DNA of 64,000 nucleotides from Paludibacteraceae bacterium. GTDB lineage: Bacteria; Bacteroidota; Bacteroidia; Bacteroidales; Paludibacteraceae. Within the stretch, counting starts at the first letter, position 1. Each line of letters begins with the position of its first letter. Positions 1 through 8,534 of the stretch are shown here, one piece after another. A program made the position numbers and the translations under genes. Under the pieces are notes generated by a model, which did not search any database, was not told where the DNA came from, and worked only from the letters and a program-made list of their open reading frames with translations. The stretch lies in contig JAFZLC010000047.1 of NCBI GenBank assembly GCA_017551675.1, positions 144,576 through 208,575 on the forward strand, given 5' to 3'.

Positions 1-627
1 GCCTTGGAAAATTTCCCGGATAACTCTGATTTCCACTACCTTTTGGGCTTCGCTTACAAATCTCAAAAGAAAGACAGTCTGACATTTGGTGAGTGGAGAA
101 AATCGGTTGATATCTTGACCAAAAAGGAAAACATGGTTACGGCCTCCGTCATTCAAGGTATGATTGCTGATTACTATTTCGAGCTGAAACAAAAGGATAA
201 GGCTTTCGATGCGTATGAACAGGCTCTGAAATACAATCCGATGAACGTTATGGCGCTCAATAATTATGCCTATTACCTATGCATTGCTAATGGAGATTTG
301 CAAAAGGCTGATCGCATGAGTGGCAAGACCGTAAAGTCTGACCCGAACAATGCCACCTTCCTTGATACATACGCATGGATTTGTTTCAAACGGGGTGAGT
401 ATGAGATGGCTTCTCTCTATATCAGTCAGGCATACAAACATGGCGGTGAAAACAATCCGGAATTGTTAGAACATTATGGCGACATCTTGTTTAAAACAGG
501 AGAGAGCAAAGATTCATACATGGCAATGTGGAAAAAGGCTTTGTCGATACGAGAATCTTCAGAAGAACCATACGAGGGATTGGAAAAACTAAAGTTGAAA
601 GTTAAAGAGGAAACTTATGTTGAATAA
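1..627 (+). CDS. TPR-repeat protein, 5' end cut by the window
   Basis: The reading frame is open from the first base, so the N-terminus lies outside the window and only about 208 C-terminal residues are visible. Several tetratricopeptide helix pairs can be seen, for example around DKAFDAYEQALKYNPMN and the following stretch ending in SDPNNATFLDTYAW, with the usual Ala/Tyr/Pro spacing. TPR arrays are protein-protein scaffolds; no enzymatic domain is visible. The gene overlaps the next one by 11 bp, so the two are translationally coupled. From general knowledge, Bacteroidales often carry a TPR protein, a DUF4292 lipoprotein and an M23-like protein in this order, so a role in the cell envelope is likely. 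The partner is unknown. Confidence 0.85.
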   Translation, partial: ALENFPDNSDFHYLLGFAYKSQKKDSLTFGEWRKSVDILTKKENMVTASVIQGMIADYYFELKQKDKAFDAYEQALKYNPMNVMALNNYAYYLCIANGDLQKADRMSGKTVKSDPNNATFLDTYAWICFKRGEYEMASLYISQAYKHGGENNPELLEHYGDILFKTGESKDSYMAMWKKALSIRESSEEPYEGLEKLKLKVKEETYVE

Positions 628-1429
628 GGTAGTTAAGTATAGTATTCTCCTTTTGGCAGTCTCCTTTTTTGCATTCTCTTGTAAGACGCAAAAGAACTTG
701 GTGACGCAGAAGTCGGAGGTTTATAGCGTGCCGTTTAAAACATTGTCTACGAAGACATCGGTTTCCTTCTCTATGGATGGTGTCAGTTCGTTCTCTTTCG
801 GTGGTCAGTTGAGAATAAAGAGGGATAGTATCATTATCCTTTCCATTCAGCCGATAGCAGGCGTGGAAGTGGCAAGAGCCTTGATAGACACGTCGGGCGT
901 TGTGTTGGTCGACCGAATGAACAAGCGATATTGCATCTCTTCCTTTGCAGAACTGAAGACAAATTTTGGTTTTGATGTGAACTATCATTCCATTCAGTCC
1001 GTCTTCGCAAACGTCCTTTTTGCATACGAGAAAAACAGTGATGCTCACGAGAAGGATTTTAATAAAATGGAGATACCGGGAGACAAGACCTTGTTTCAAC
1101 GAGTGTCGGGAGGATTGTCGCAAGAGTTCGTTGTTGACTCCTTGTTGCAGTCGGGTACGATCCTCAGTGAGATGGGTGATGTGAAATGGAACTATATGGA
1201 TTTTTCGGCTAATGTCGGAGGACGTAAATTTCCGATGAAAACGGAAATTATGATGAAGTCTAACAAACGAGACCCATCCTCCAGTCATCAGCTTTCCTAC
1301 CTCAGTTTGGCTTTTTCACATAAGAAGGTAGAGGCCGATGGAACGATGAATTTTGCATATAAAGTACCCGATTCATACCAAAGGATTTCTTTTGAAGAGA
1401 TTGTTGAACTTTATTTTAAGAACAAATAG
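617..1429 (+). CDS. DUF4292 family lipoprotein
   Basis: A 270-residue protein with a type II signal peptide: a hydrophobic N-terminus ending in FAFSC, with Cys22 as the probable lipidation site. The rest looks like the beta-rich, LolA/LolB-like body typical of DUF4292 in Bacteroidota; that match is by recall of family features, not by a search. It begins inside the preceding TPR gene (11-bp overlap) and ends 2 bp before the LytM-like gene, so it sits in the middle of an operon. A role in outer-membrane lipoprotein or lipid handling is only an inference from the fold resemblance. ATG start at 617 gives an intact signal peptide. Confidence 0.75.
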   Translation: MLNKVVKYSILLLAVSFFAFSCKTQKNLVTQKSEVYSVPFKTLSTKTSVSFSMDGVSSFSFGGQLRIKRDSIIILSIQPIAGVEVARALIDTSGVVLVDRMNKRYCISSFAELKTNFGFDVNYHSIQSVFANVLFAYEKNSDAHEKDFNKMEIPGDKTLFQRVSGGLSQEFVVDSLLQSGTILSEMGDVKWNYMDFSANVGGRKFPMKTEIMMKSNKRDPSSSHQLSYLSLAFSHKKVEADGTMNFAYKVPDSYQRISFEEIVELYFKNK

Positions 1430-1431
1430 GC

Positions 1432-2886
1432 TTGAGGTTTTGTAAATACATATTGACCCTTTTCCTTGTCGTGGGACTTGCCTTTGTGCAGGTGCCGGGA
1501 GTCTCTTTATTATACGCCCAGACAAAGAAACCTCAAACAACAAACACACAGAAAAAGCCGACGTCTACTCAGAAACCGGTTCAGAAGACAGCTCAAAAAC
1601 CTGCTCAGAAGACGGCACAGAAACCAGCACAGAAAACCTCTCAAACCTCTTCCAAGAAGAGAACCGATGAGATAAATTCGCTAAAGAATAAACAGACGCA
1701 GATAAAAAATCAGATTAATAAAACAGACCAAAAGCTTTCTGATACGCGTAAAAGTACCAAGCAATCCCTTCTCGAATTGGAACGTCTGAATGCAGATATT
1801 GAATATCGTGACAATCAAATCAGACGTCGTTCTTCTGAGATAGAACAGATCAACAACCAGATTGACTCGTTGGATGTGAGTGTACGAAATCTGTCTCAGG
1901 AATATGATCAGATGCGTAAGAAGTTTATGGATATGATCTATTATGCGTACATGACGAAGAATAAACAGAATATGATGCTCTACGTCCTTTCAAGTGATAA
2001 CTTTCAGGAGGGTTACCGTCGATACCAGTATCTCTCCAGTTTGGCTGAAATGAGAAAAGAGCAATCCGTCGAATTGGCTGCAACCAGAAAGAGTCTTCAG
2101 GCGCAGCGTGATAAGATGAATTTGTTGAGGGCGAAGACCGAAGACCTACTGAAAAAACAGGAACAGGAGAAAGTTTATTCATTAGATCAGAAGCAGAAAC
2201 AAAATCGGTTGGTGGAATCACTTCGTACGCGTGAGAAAGAGTTAAAGCAGGAGTTGCGAAATCAGCAGGTGGCGGCAGACAACCTCAATCGGAAGATTCA
2301 GGATGTCATTGCTAAACAAGCGGCAGAGGCAGCAGCGGCTGCTAAAAAGAAACAACAACAGCAAAAGAAACCTACAACCACTACGAATACACAAAAGACG
2401 AATCCTCAGAAAACCACTCCGACAAACACTAGCAAGAGTTCGGACTATGTTTTATCAAATGAGGAAAAAATCATCGCAGGTGGTTTTTCTAAAAATAAAG
2501 GTTTGTTGATGTGGCCCGTAAAGGGAACGATAACAGGACGCTTTGGGTCGCAACCTCACCCCGTCTTAAAGGATGTGACCATCAATAACAAAGGTATCTA
2601 TATTTCAGCAGCACCCGAATCGAAGGCGCTGGCTGTATACGATGGCGTCGTCTCTCAATGTTTCACCGTTCCGGGTGGTAACAATGCAGTGATTGTCCGT
2701 CATGGTAAATATTTGACGGTTTATGCTAATCTGACACAGATCTATGTGAAAAATGGAGATAAAATAAAAAGAAACACACCAATTGGTAAGATATACAAGG
2801 AAGCAGAGACGAACAAAGCCACTTTGTTTTTCCAAGTGTGGGAAGAGAAGACGCTTCTTAATCCGCAGGTGTGGTTACATAAATAA
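1432..2886 (+). CDS. EnvC-like murein hydrolase activator with degenerate LytM/M23 domain
   Basis: A 484-residue exported protein starting at TTG two bases after the previous stop. A signal peptide (about residues 1-30) is followed by a Lys/Gln/Pro-rich spacer made of QKPAQKT-like units, a long coiled coil (about 80-300), a second low-complexity linker, and a C-terminal LytM fold (about 358-484). The catalytic zinc ligands of active M23 peptidases appear lost: the HxxxD motif reads Asn386 and Tyr390, and the HxH motif reads Thr464 and Phe466. E. coli EnvC is likewise a coiled coil plus non-catalytic LytM domain that activates amidases, so an activator role in daughter-cell separation is the best guess rather than hydrolysis. 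Confidence 0.85.
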   Translation: MRFCKYILTLFLVVGLAFVQVPGVSLLYAQTKKPQTTNTQKKPTSTQKPVQKTAQKPAQKTAQKPAQKTSQTSSKKRTDEINSLKNKQTQIKNQINKTDQKLSDTRKSTKQSLLELERLNADIEYRDNQIRRRSSEIEQINNQIDSLDVSVRNLSQEYDQMRKKFMDMIYYAYMTKNKQNMMLYVLSSDNFQEGYRRYQYLSSLAEMRKEQSVELAATRKSLQAQRDKMNLLRAKTEDLLKKQEQEKVYSLDQKQKQNRLVESLRTREKELKQELRNQQVAADNLNRKIQDVIAKQAAEAAAAAKKKQQQQKKPTTTTNTQKTNPQKTTPTNTSKSSDYVLSNEEKIIAGGFSKNKGLLMWPVKGTITGRFGSQPHPVLKDVTINNKGIYISAAPESKALAVYDGVVSQCFTVPGGNNAVIVRHGKYLTVYANLTQIYVKNGDKIKRNTPIGKIYKEAETNKATLFFQVWEEKTLLNPQVWLHK

Positions 2887-2910
2887 TGATAAATTTAATA
2901 CTATTGAGAT

Positions 2911-3870
2911 ATGGAAAACGAAACAAGAAAGGAGATTGATCTAATCGACGCATTGCGTGATTTGGGTATTGGTATCTGGAACCTAATTAAAAAGGCCGTA
3001 TATGGTGCTGGTTGGGTCGTCCGTCTGATTTATCAGGAGAAACTCATTATTTTACCCATCGTTATATTGGGTGTATGTTTAGGAATCTTCCTGAACAAAG
3101 AGAAAGTTTATAGAGCAGAGGTGGAATTGAAATTCAATTGCCACGATTCGTATTTCTATAAGAATATGATCGACCCACTATATAATCAGTGTAAATATCG
3201 TGATATTAATACCATTGCTGCAGACTTTGGTTTGGATAAGAAAAAAGCGGGTGAAATCACTAATATCCAGTCTTTCTTCTATGTGGATGTTTTGTCCGAT
3301 GGTACTCCTGACTACATTGATTATAAAGGTGTTTTCAACTCATCAGATACAATGGATATCATCATGTCAGACCGTCTCCGTTTGTTAGTGGATTGTAAAG
3401 ATACCTCTATGTTCTCTAAGATGGAAGATATGTTTCTCTATTTCTTCTCTCAAAATCCTCAAATCGTAAAGGAGAACACGTTGAGGAGAAAACAATTGGA
3501 TGAAAAGATTACAGCGACTACTAACGAGATCATGATGTTGGATAGTTTGCGTAAACGCGAATATTTTATTCGTAAACGTGATGTCCAGTTGTCTACAGAT
3601 AAAATGGTGTTGGTAGAGCGTGAGATGAAGCTATACCACAATGAGATCTTGAGTTTGGAGAACTTGAAGCAGCAGTTGGTGTGGGAGCGTGACGTGTTTG
3701 AGAATGGTGTTAGTTTCTCAAGTCGTTTCGATGCGAATCCTCATCCAATCAATGGCAAAATTAAGATTGGTATAATCTTTGGCTTTATCTTCCTCATATT
3801 TGGTGTTGGCATTGCCCTTATTAAAGTCAACAGAAAGAATATCTTGGCATTCTTACGAAAGGATCTTTAA
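2911..3870 (+). CDS. Wzz-like chain-length determinant / polysaccharide co-polymerase
   Basis: A 319-residue protein with the Wzz layout: a short cytosolic N-terminus, a first membrane helix (about 43-62), a large periplasmic part with coiled-coil character (about 155-250), and a second membrane helix near the C-terminus (about 284-304). There is no cytoplasmic kinase domain, so it resembles Wzz rather than a Wzc tyrosine kinase. Such proteins set the chain length of surface polysaccharides, but no glycosyltransferase or polymerase is nearby; a flippase gene lies 28 kb away. It is spaced 24 bp from the LytM gene and 2 bp from the next gene, consistent with one transcript. Confidence 0.75.
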   Translation: MENETRKEIDLIDALRDLGIGIWNLIKKAVYGAGWVVRLIYQEKLIILPIVILGVCLGIFLNKEKVYRAEVELKFNCHDSYFYKNMIDPLYNQCKYRDINTIAADFGLDKKKAGEITNIQSFFYVDVLSDGTPDYIDYKGVFNSSDTMDIIMSDRLRLLVDCKDTSMFSKMEDMFLYFFSQNPQIVKENTLRRKQLDEKITATTNEIMMLDSLRKREYFIRKRDVQLSTDKMVLVEREMKLYHNEILSLENLKQQLVWERDVFENGVSFSSRFDANPHPINGKIKIGIIFGFIFLIFGVGIALIKVNRKNILAFLRKDL

Positions 3871-3872
3871 CA

Positions 3873-4835
3873 ATGAAAAGGTATCGTTGGGGAATTATTG
3901 GAACGGGGCATATTGCCGGACAGTTTGCTGAAGGACTTCGTATTCTTCAGCAAGCTCAGTTGTATGCAGTAGCATCCCGTTCGAAAGAGAAAGCGGCAGA
4001 TTTTGCTAAACAATACACGTTTGAGAAAAGTTATGGTTCTTATCAGGAACTTTTTAACGACCCTTTGGTGGATATTGTTTACATTGCCACTCCCAACCAC
4101 CTACATAGTGCCCTGACATTAGAGGCTTTGGCAGCCAAAAAAGCAGTGGTGTGCGAAAAGCCATTGGGCTTGTCTCCCGCTGAAGTCCTGCAGATGAATC
4201 AAGCATCGGAAGCAAACCATTGTTTTCTGATGGAGGCTATGTGGACTGCCTTTTTGCCATCCATGAAGATTCTTCGAGAAAGAATCCAGCAGAATGAGAT
4301 TGGAGAACCATTGCTCTTAAAGGCAGAGTTTGGTATTCATCCTAAATATGACCCACAGAGTCGGTTGTTCAACCCATCGATGGGTGGAGGTTCCGTTTAT
4401 GATATTGGTATCTATCCACTCTTTTTGTTTCATTCCCTATTTGGTGCACCTGTAAGCGTATCCTCCGAACTTTCGTTGGCTCCTACGGGTGTTGATATGA
4501 CGGCTGTCATGACCTTACGCAGTCAGTCGGGTTGCATAGCATCCCTGCTCTCTTCCTTTGCATGCGATCTGAAATCGGATGCTGTGATTGTGGGAGAGAA
4601 AGGTTCACTTCGACTGGATCGTATGTTTCACATGCCAACCCGTTTATACCGACAATTGAGAGGAGAACAAACGGAGACGGAGATTCCGATTGAATACATA
4701 GGTAATGGATATAATTATGAAGCGGAAGAGGCCATGAGATGTTTGGATGAAGGTAGGATAGAGAGTGAGATATATTCTCATGCATTTTCGTATCAATTAT
4801 CGGATACCATCTCGAAAGTAGTTGCAAAAATATAA
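3873..4835 (+). CDS. Gfo/Idh/MocA family NAD(P)-dependent oxidoreductase
   Basis: A 320-residue soluble enzyme. The N-terminal Rossmann fold has the dinucleotide-binding motif GIIGTGHIAGQF (residues 6-17), and CEKPLG (about 92-97) is the family's catalytic-site motif with the conserved lysine. The C-terminal half is the alpha/beta dimerisation domain, with GGGSVYDIGIYPL typical of the dihydrodiol- and glucose-fructose-oxidoreductase-like branch. The substrate, probably a sugar or sugar derivative, cannot be read from sequence. The start lies 2 bp after the Wzz-like gene, so co-transcription is likely and a role in surface sugar metabolism is possible but unproven. Confidence 0.85.
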   Translation: MKRYRWGIIGTGHIAGQFAEGLRILQQAQLYAVASRSKEKAADFAKQYTFEKSYGSYQELFNDPLVDIVYIATPNHLHSALTLEALAAKKAVVCEKPLGLSPAEVLQMNQASEANHCFLMEAMWTAFLPSMKILRERIQQNEIGEPLLLKAEFGIHPKYDPQSRLFNPSMGGGSVYDIGIYPLFLFHSLFGAPVSVSSELSLAPTGVDMTAVMTLRSQSGCIASLLSSFACDLKSDAVIVGEKGSLRLDRMFHMPTRLYRQLRGEQTETEIPIEYIGNGYNYEAEEAMRCLDEGRIESEIYSHAFSYQLSDTISKVVAKI

Positions 4836-4858
4836 TACGATTCAAAATAGATTAAGCC

Positions 4859-6094
4859 GTGGCACTGAATTATATATGGGTTTTCTTTTTCCTTGCATCA
4901 ATGGTTGTTGCATGTGTGCAGTTTTTCTTCTTCGGAGAGTATAACGTGTTTGAAAAAATTGTCTCCAGCACTTTCGAGATGTCTAAGTTTGCCGTGATGG
5001 ATATAGCACTTCCTTTGGGAGGAGTGATGATTCTATGGTTGGGATTATTGAATATTGGAGAACGGGCCGGAGCCATTAATTTTCTTTCTCGTATCATTGC
5101 ACCGTTTTTCTCTAAGTTGTTCCCTGAGATTCCTGCCGGACATCCTGCCAATGGTCATCTTGTGATGAATTTTGCCGCCAATATGTTAGGACTTGATAAT
5201 GCAGCCACGCCCATAGGGTTGAAAGCGATGAATAGTCTACAGGAACTGAATCCACAAAAAGATGTGGCATCCAATGCTCAGATTATGTTTCTTGCTTTGA
5301 ATACGTCAGGATTGACCATTATTCCGGTTACTATTATGGCGCAACGAGCCATCATGGGTGCGACCAATCCAACCGATATCTTTATCCCATTGCTTATCTC
5401 CACCTTTTTCTCTACGATTACTGCAATATTGTATGTGGGTATTCGTCAGAAGCTGAATATATGTAATGCTGTAGTATTGGGTTGCATTCTTGGTTTGGTT
5501 GTCTTTATCATAGGATTGGTTTATGCCTTTTCGTTGTTGGATACCGAGACGGCCTCCATGGTTTCAAAGGTGGGAGGCAACTTTTTGCTTTTCGCCATCA
5601 TTATGATCTTTGTGGCGGTGGGAGCCTATAAACGAATAAACGTTTATGAAGCTTTTGTTGATGGGGCTAAAACGGGATTTGAGACAGCAATCAAGACACT
5701 TCCGTATTTGGTGGGTATGTTGGTAGCCATTGGCGTATTTCGTGCCTCTGGTGCCATGGATCTGCTGATAAAAGGTTTACAATACTTGTTTTCTGTTATT
5801 TTTACGGATGTGCGTTTCGTGGATTCCTTGCCTACAGCCTTGATGAAGCCTTTAAGTGGTAGTGGAGCCAAAGCCATGATGGTTGAAGCTATGAGGATAC
5901 ACGGAGCTGATTCCTTCGCAGGACGCTTGTCATGCATGTTCCAAGGTTCTGCCGATACTACATTCTACATTATTGCTCTCTATTTCGGTTCTGTAGGTAT
6001 CAAAAAAACAAGATATGCAGTAACAGCAGGTTTGGTAGCCGACTTTGGTGGTATTATTGCTGCCATCTTGGTAGCCTACTGTTTCTTTGGTTAA
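4859..6094 (+). CDS. SpmA-SpmB fusion, nucleoside-recognition (Gate) domain membrane protein
   Basis: A 411-residue integral membrane protein with about ten hydrophobic segments. The first half resembles SpmA (conserved FAANMLGLDNAATPIGLKAM near residue 105) and the second half SpmB (DGAKTGFETAIKTLPYLVGM and the SGSGAKAMMVEAM region). In Bacillus these are two separate genes called spore maturation proteins; in Bacteroidota, which do not sporulate, they are commonly fused. The Gate domains suggest a transporter, with substrate unknown. Start is GTG, 23 bp after the oxidoreductase gene. A rho-independent terminator follows directly, marking the end of this operon. Confidence 0.85.
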   Translation: MALNYIWVFFFLASMVVACVQFFFFGEYNVFEKIVSSTFEMSKFAVMDIALPLGGVMILWLGLLNIGERAGAINFLSRIIAPFFSKLFPEIPAGHPANGHLVMNFAANMLGLDNAATPIGLKAMNSLQELNPQKDVASNAQIMFLALNTSGLTIIPVTIMAQRAIMGATNPTDIFIPLLISTFFSTITAILYVGIRQKLNICNAVVLGCILGLVVFIIGLVYAFSLLDTETASMVSKVGGNFLLFAIIMIFVAVGAYKRINVYEAFVDGAKTGFETAIKTLPYLVGMLVAIGVFRASGAMDLLIKGLQYLFSVIFTDVRFVDSLPTALMKPLSGSGAKAMMVEAMRIHGADSFAGRLSCMFQGSADTTFYIIALYFGSVGIKKTRYAVTAGLVADFGGIIAAILVAYCFFG

Positions 6095-6104
6095 GAATTA
6101 AGTA

Positions 6105-6132
6105 GGGGCGAATAGCAATTCGCCCCTTTCCC
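6105..6132 (+). terminator. Rho-independent terminator, also a REP-like palindrome
   Basis: GGGGCGAAT (6105-6113), loop AGCA, ATTCGCCCC (6118-6126), then TTT. It sits 10 bp after the SpmAB stop. The same palindrome core, GGGCGAAT/ATTCGCCC, recurs at 60230-60248, so this may be a dispersed repeat used as a terminator. Confidence 0.7.
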
Positions 6133-6430
6133 ATTTTCACACCCTAACGATTAAATGATGATGAAATGGGGCGATTCCCATATGTGATATATCATAGTCA
6201 GGATTGTTATCCTATGAAATATGGCAAATGAACAAGAAATTTTTCCAAATGGAATGTTTTTTTGATTTAATTCGTATCTTAGGGGCGTCTGTCGGAAGAT
6301 GCTTTTTTTGTGCAACACTAACTCAAGTGATTTTCCCGACATGACAAAGTCTGTGTAACGGTTTATTGATCAGATTTTTAGTAAAAAATTATGTTTAAAG
6401 TGTTGCGAGATTAAGGGGGGAAATATATTT
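6133..6430. other. AT-rich intergenic region without a convincing gene
   Basis: About 300 bp with no supported reading frame; the only minus-strand frame (6151-6342) has no recognisable features. A short GGGGCGATTCCC stretch at about 6167 looks like a remnant of the palindrome at 6105. No clear TTTG/TAnnTTTG promoter for the gene at 6431 was found; TATCTTAG near 6275 is only a partial match. Confidence 0.5.
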
Positions 6431-6901
6431 ATGGGACTAAAGCGAATCATTACAACATCAGTCTGCATACTAATGGGCATGATGTTACTGGGGAAGACAC
6501 CCACGCATTTAACGGTGGAGCTGACTTCAGACTCCACATACGATTTTCTTCTTACCGAAAAGCCGGTGCTGACATTCGAATCGGGGAATTTGGTGGTGAA
6601 TGGAGATTCGGAGACATCGTATTCCATTGAAGGAGTCAAGAACTTCCATTTCACGCATAGGATAACGGGCAACAAAGACATCAGGAATGATGAGATCCGT
6701 TTCATCTTACTTGATGAAGCAACAATCCAGGTGCAGAATATTGAGTCAGAATCAAAGGTCATGCTGCTTGGTGTAATGGGAACATTAATTTCTTCGGTCT
6801 CTGTCGACTCAGATGGTACTGCTACAGTTTCGTTGCCTGCAACAAAGGGTGTGTATATTCTTTCTGTAGCAGGCAAATCAATTAAAATAATCAGAAAATA
6901 A
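6431..6901 (+). CDS. Short secreted protein with T9SS-like C-terminal tail
   Basis: A 156-residue protein with an N-terminal signal peptide (about 1-22). A short beta motif, ending in SYSIEGVKNFHF (about 58-75), is shared with other secreted proteins in this window. The C-terminus, GVYILSVAGKSIKIIRK, has the G-V-Y-I hairpin and basic end of type A T9SS sorting domains. There is almost no space for a functional domain between signal and tail, so the protein may be a small surface adaptor or a relic of a larger one. It is 13 bp upstream of the FISUMP gene and likely co-transcribed. Confidence 0.6.
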   Translation: MGLKRIITTSVCILMGMMLLGKTPTHLTVELTSDSTYDFLLTEKPVLTFESGNLVVNGDSETSYSIEGVKNFHFTHRITGNKDIRNDEIRFILLDEATIQVQNIESESKVMLLGVMGTLISSVSVDSDGTATVSLPATKGVYILSVAGKSIKIIRK

Positions 6902-6914
6902 AAACGAGGATATT

Positions 6915-8462
6915 ATGACTAAACAAATACTTACGACATTGAGCATAGCTGCGTTAGGCATAGCATCCTATGCAACAACATACATGCAGGTAACGACAGA
7001 TGATGGGAAAATAACATATTATGATGTTGTACACGTGAAGGAGTCTAAATTCGTGACGGAGGAAGTGACACCTGACATCAACCATAAGTTTGAGTATGTT
7101 GATCTCGGACTTCCAAGCGGTACGCTATGGGCAACCTGCAATGTGGGGGCTACGACTATTGAAGGTTTTGGCGACTATTTTGCGTGGGGAGAGACAGAAC
7201 CCAACAAAGATTGCTATAATATGAATAATTATAAGTGGGCGGTGGGATTATATACTGAATTTTTATCGTTGGAAAAGTACAACTCTAGTTATCCAGGCAC
7301 GATAGATAGTCTGACGACCCTTCTGCCTGAGGATGATGCCGCTACAGCCAATTGGGGTGCTGATTGGCGAATGCCAACAAAAGAAGAATTTCGGGAACTC
7401 ATTGATAACTGTACATATGTCGGTACATCTGTCAAAGGAGTGAGCGGAGTGAAATTTACCGCTTTAAACGGTTGTTCTGTCTTTTTCCCTCTTGCTGGTT
7501 ACAAATACGCAATTGATCCCAGTAATTCTTCCAATCGTCACCTCTTTGATTTCGAATGTGTTAATCATGCAGATGATGCCTACTATTGGACATCCTCGCT
7601 TGATACAACGTACGAGAGTTCTGCTCATGTCTTTTCCTACTGCTATTCACCCGTGACGACTTTAATCCGTTGCGATGGTTTGCCTGTGCGCGCAGTTCGC
7701 GTAGAAAAATCATCAGATATAGTAATACCAGCAGATACAACACTTATAGACTCTACATCCAACGATTCATCAGATGTTGCCTTGCCATCATCTTACGAGA
7801 TAACAAACATGCAGGTAATAAAGGATAACATGGAAGTAGTGTGTTATGATGTTGATCATGTCACAGATGTAACATTCGTAACTGAGGCAGATATCAACCA
7901 CGAATACGTCGACCTCGGACTTCCAAGCGGTACGCTATGGGCAACTTGCAATGTGGGTGCTATAACTCCTACTGATGCAGGCAATTGTTTTTCATGGGGA
8001 GAGACAGAATATGGAACTGATTATTATTGGGATGGAAGAACAAAGTATGGTAATAACAATGATGGTCTGATGACTCTTCTTCCTGAAGATGATGCCGCCA
8101 CAGTCAATTGGGGTGCTGATTGGCGAATGCCAACAAAGGAGGAAGCTCAGGAGCTTGTCGACAATTGTAAATGTGAATACGACGATGGTGTTGGGAGGGT
8201 GAAACTCGTCGGACCAAACGGCAATTCTATTGTTTTCACTTACACCAATCCTGCCGTTTATGTTGGTTACTTCTGGTTGTCTTCGCTTGACGAAGAGGAT
8301 GGTTCCCTTCTTGTCTTGTACGTAGGATCGGAGGGCATCCGATCTGGAGGTGAATTCATTTTCTATCCGGTAAGTGGCATTAGTTCGCAAAAGTGGAATT
8401 CTCGGATATCGAGTAGTCAGTGTTTCAATGTGCGTCCTGTACGCTCCAAACCCTTGCCGTAG
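6915..8462 (+). CDS. Secreted protein with two FISUMP (Fibrobacter major paralogous) domains
   Basis: A 515-residue protein with a signal peptide (about 1-20). Two copies of the FISUMP domain follow (about 57-268 and 322-512), each with YVDLGLPSGTLWATCNVGA, a WGE motif, NWGADWRMPTKEE and a closing VRAVR or VRPVR. Each copy is preceded by a motif of the DG...YxVxxVxxxxF type. The copies share near-identical DNA (32 identical bases at 7104-7135 and 7914-7945), which points to recent internal duplication. FISUMP domains occur in large families of secreted Bacteroidota and Fibrobacter proteins; their function is unknown. No T9SS tail is visible. Confidence 0.8.
   Translation: MTKQILTTLSIAALGIASYATTYMQVTTDDGKITYYDVVHVKESKFVTEEVTPDINHKFEYVDLGLPSGTLWATCNVGATTIEGFGDYFAWGETEPNKDCYNMNNYKWAVGLYTEFLSLEKYNSSYPGTIDSLTTLLPEDDAATANWGADWRMPTKEEFRELIDNCTYVGTSVKGVSGVKFTALNGCSVFFPLAGYKYAIDPSNSSNRHLFDFECVNHADDAYYWTSSLDTTYESSAHVFSYCYSPVTTLIRCDGLPVRAVRVEKSSDIVIPADTTLIDSTSNDSSDVALPSSYEITNMQVIKDNMEVVCYDVDHVTDVTFVTEADINHEYVDLGLPSGTLWATCNVGAITPTDAGNCFSWGETEYGTDYYWDGRTKYGNNNDGLMTLLPEDDAATVNWGADWRMPTKEEAQELVDNCKCEYDDGVGRVKLVGPNGNSIVFTYTNPAVYVGYFWLSSLDEEDGSLLVLYVGSEGIRSGGEFIFYPVSGISSQKWNSRISSSQCFNVRPVRSKPLP
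7104..7945 (+). repeat. Intragenic direct repeat within the FISUMP gene
   Basis: The 32-bp block at 7104-7135 recurs exactly at 7914-7945, 810 bp apart. A second near-identical block (around 7333-7382) recurs near 8089-8138. The two FISUMP modules therefore arose by duplication and have diverged little at their conserved cores. Confidence 0.85.
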
Positions 8463-8534
8463 TGTTGTTTGGTGAAATTGATGCATTGCCCCGATAGGGG
8501 CTCCCTCTTAATAGAAATAAAATCATCAATAATC

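Noticed and set aside
602..1288. 228-codon minus-strand frame
   Set aside because: Antisense to the DUF4292 lipoprotein gene, which has a signal peptide, lipobox and operon context. The antisense product has no recognisable domain.
8469..8534. Upstream TTG extension of the YD-repeat-like gene
   Set aside because: It would put 22 residues before a good signal peptide and covers a REP-like palindrome, so ATG 8535 is used.
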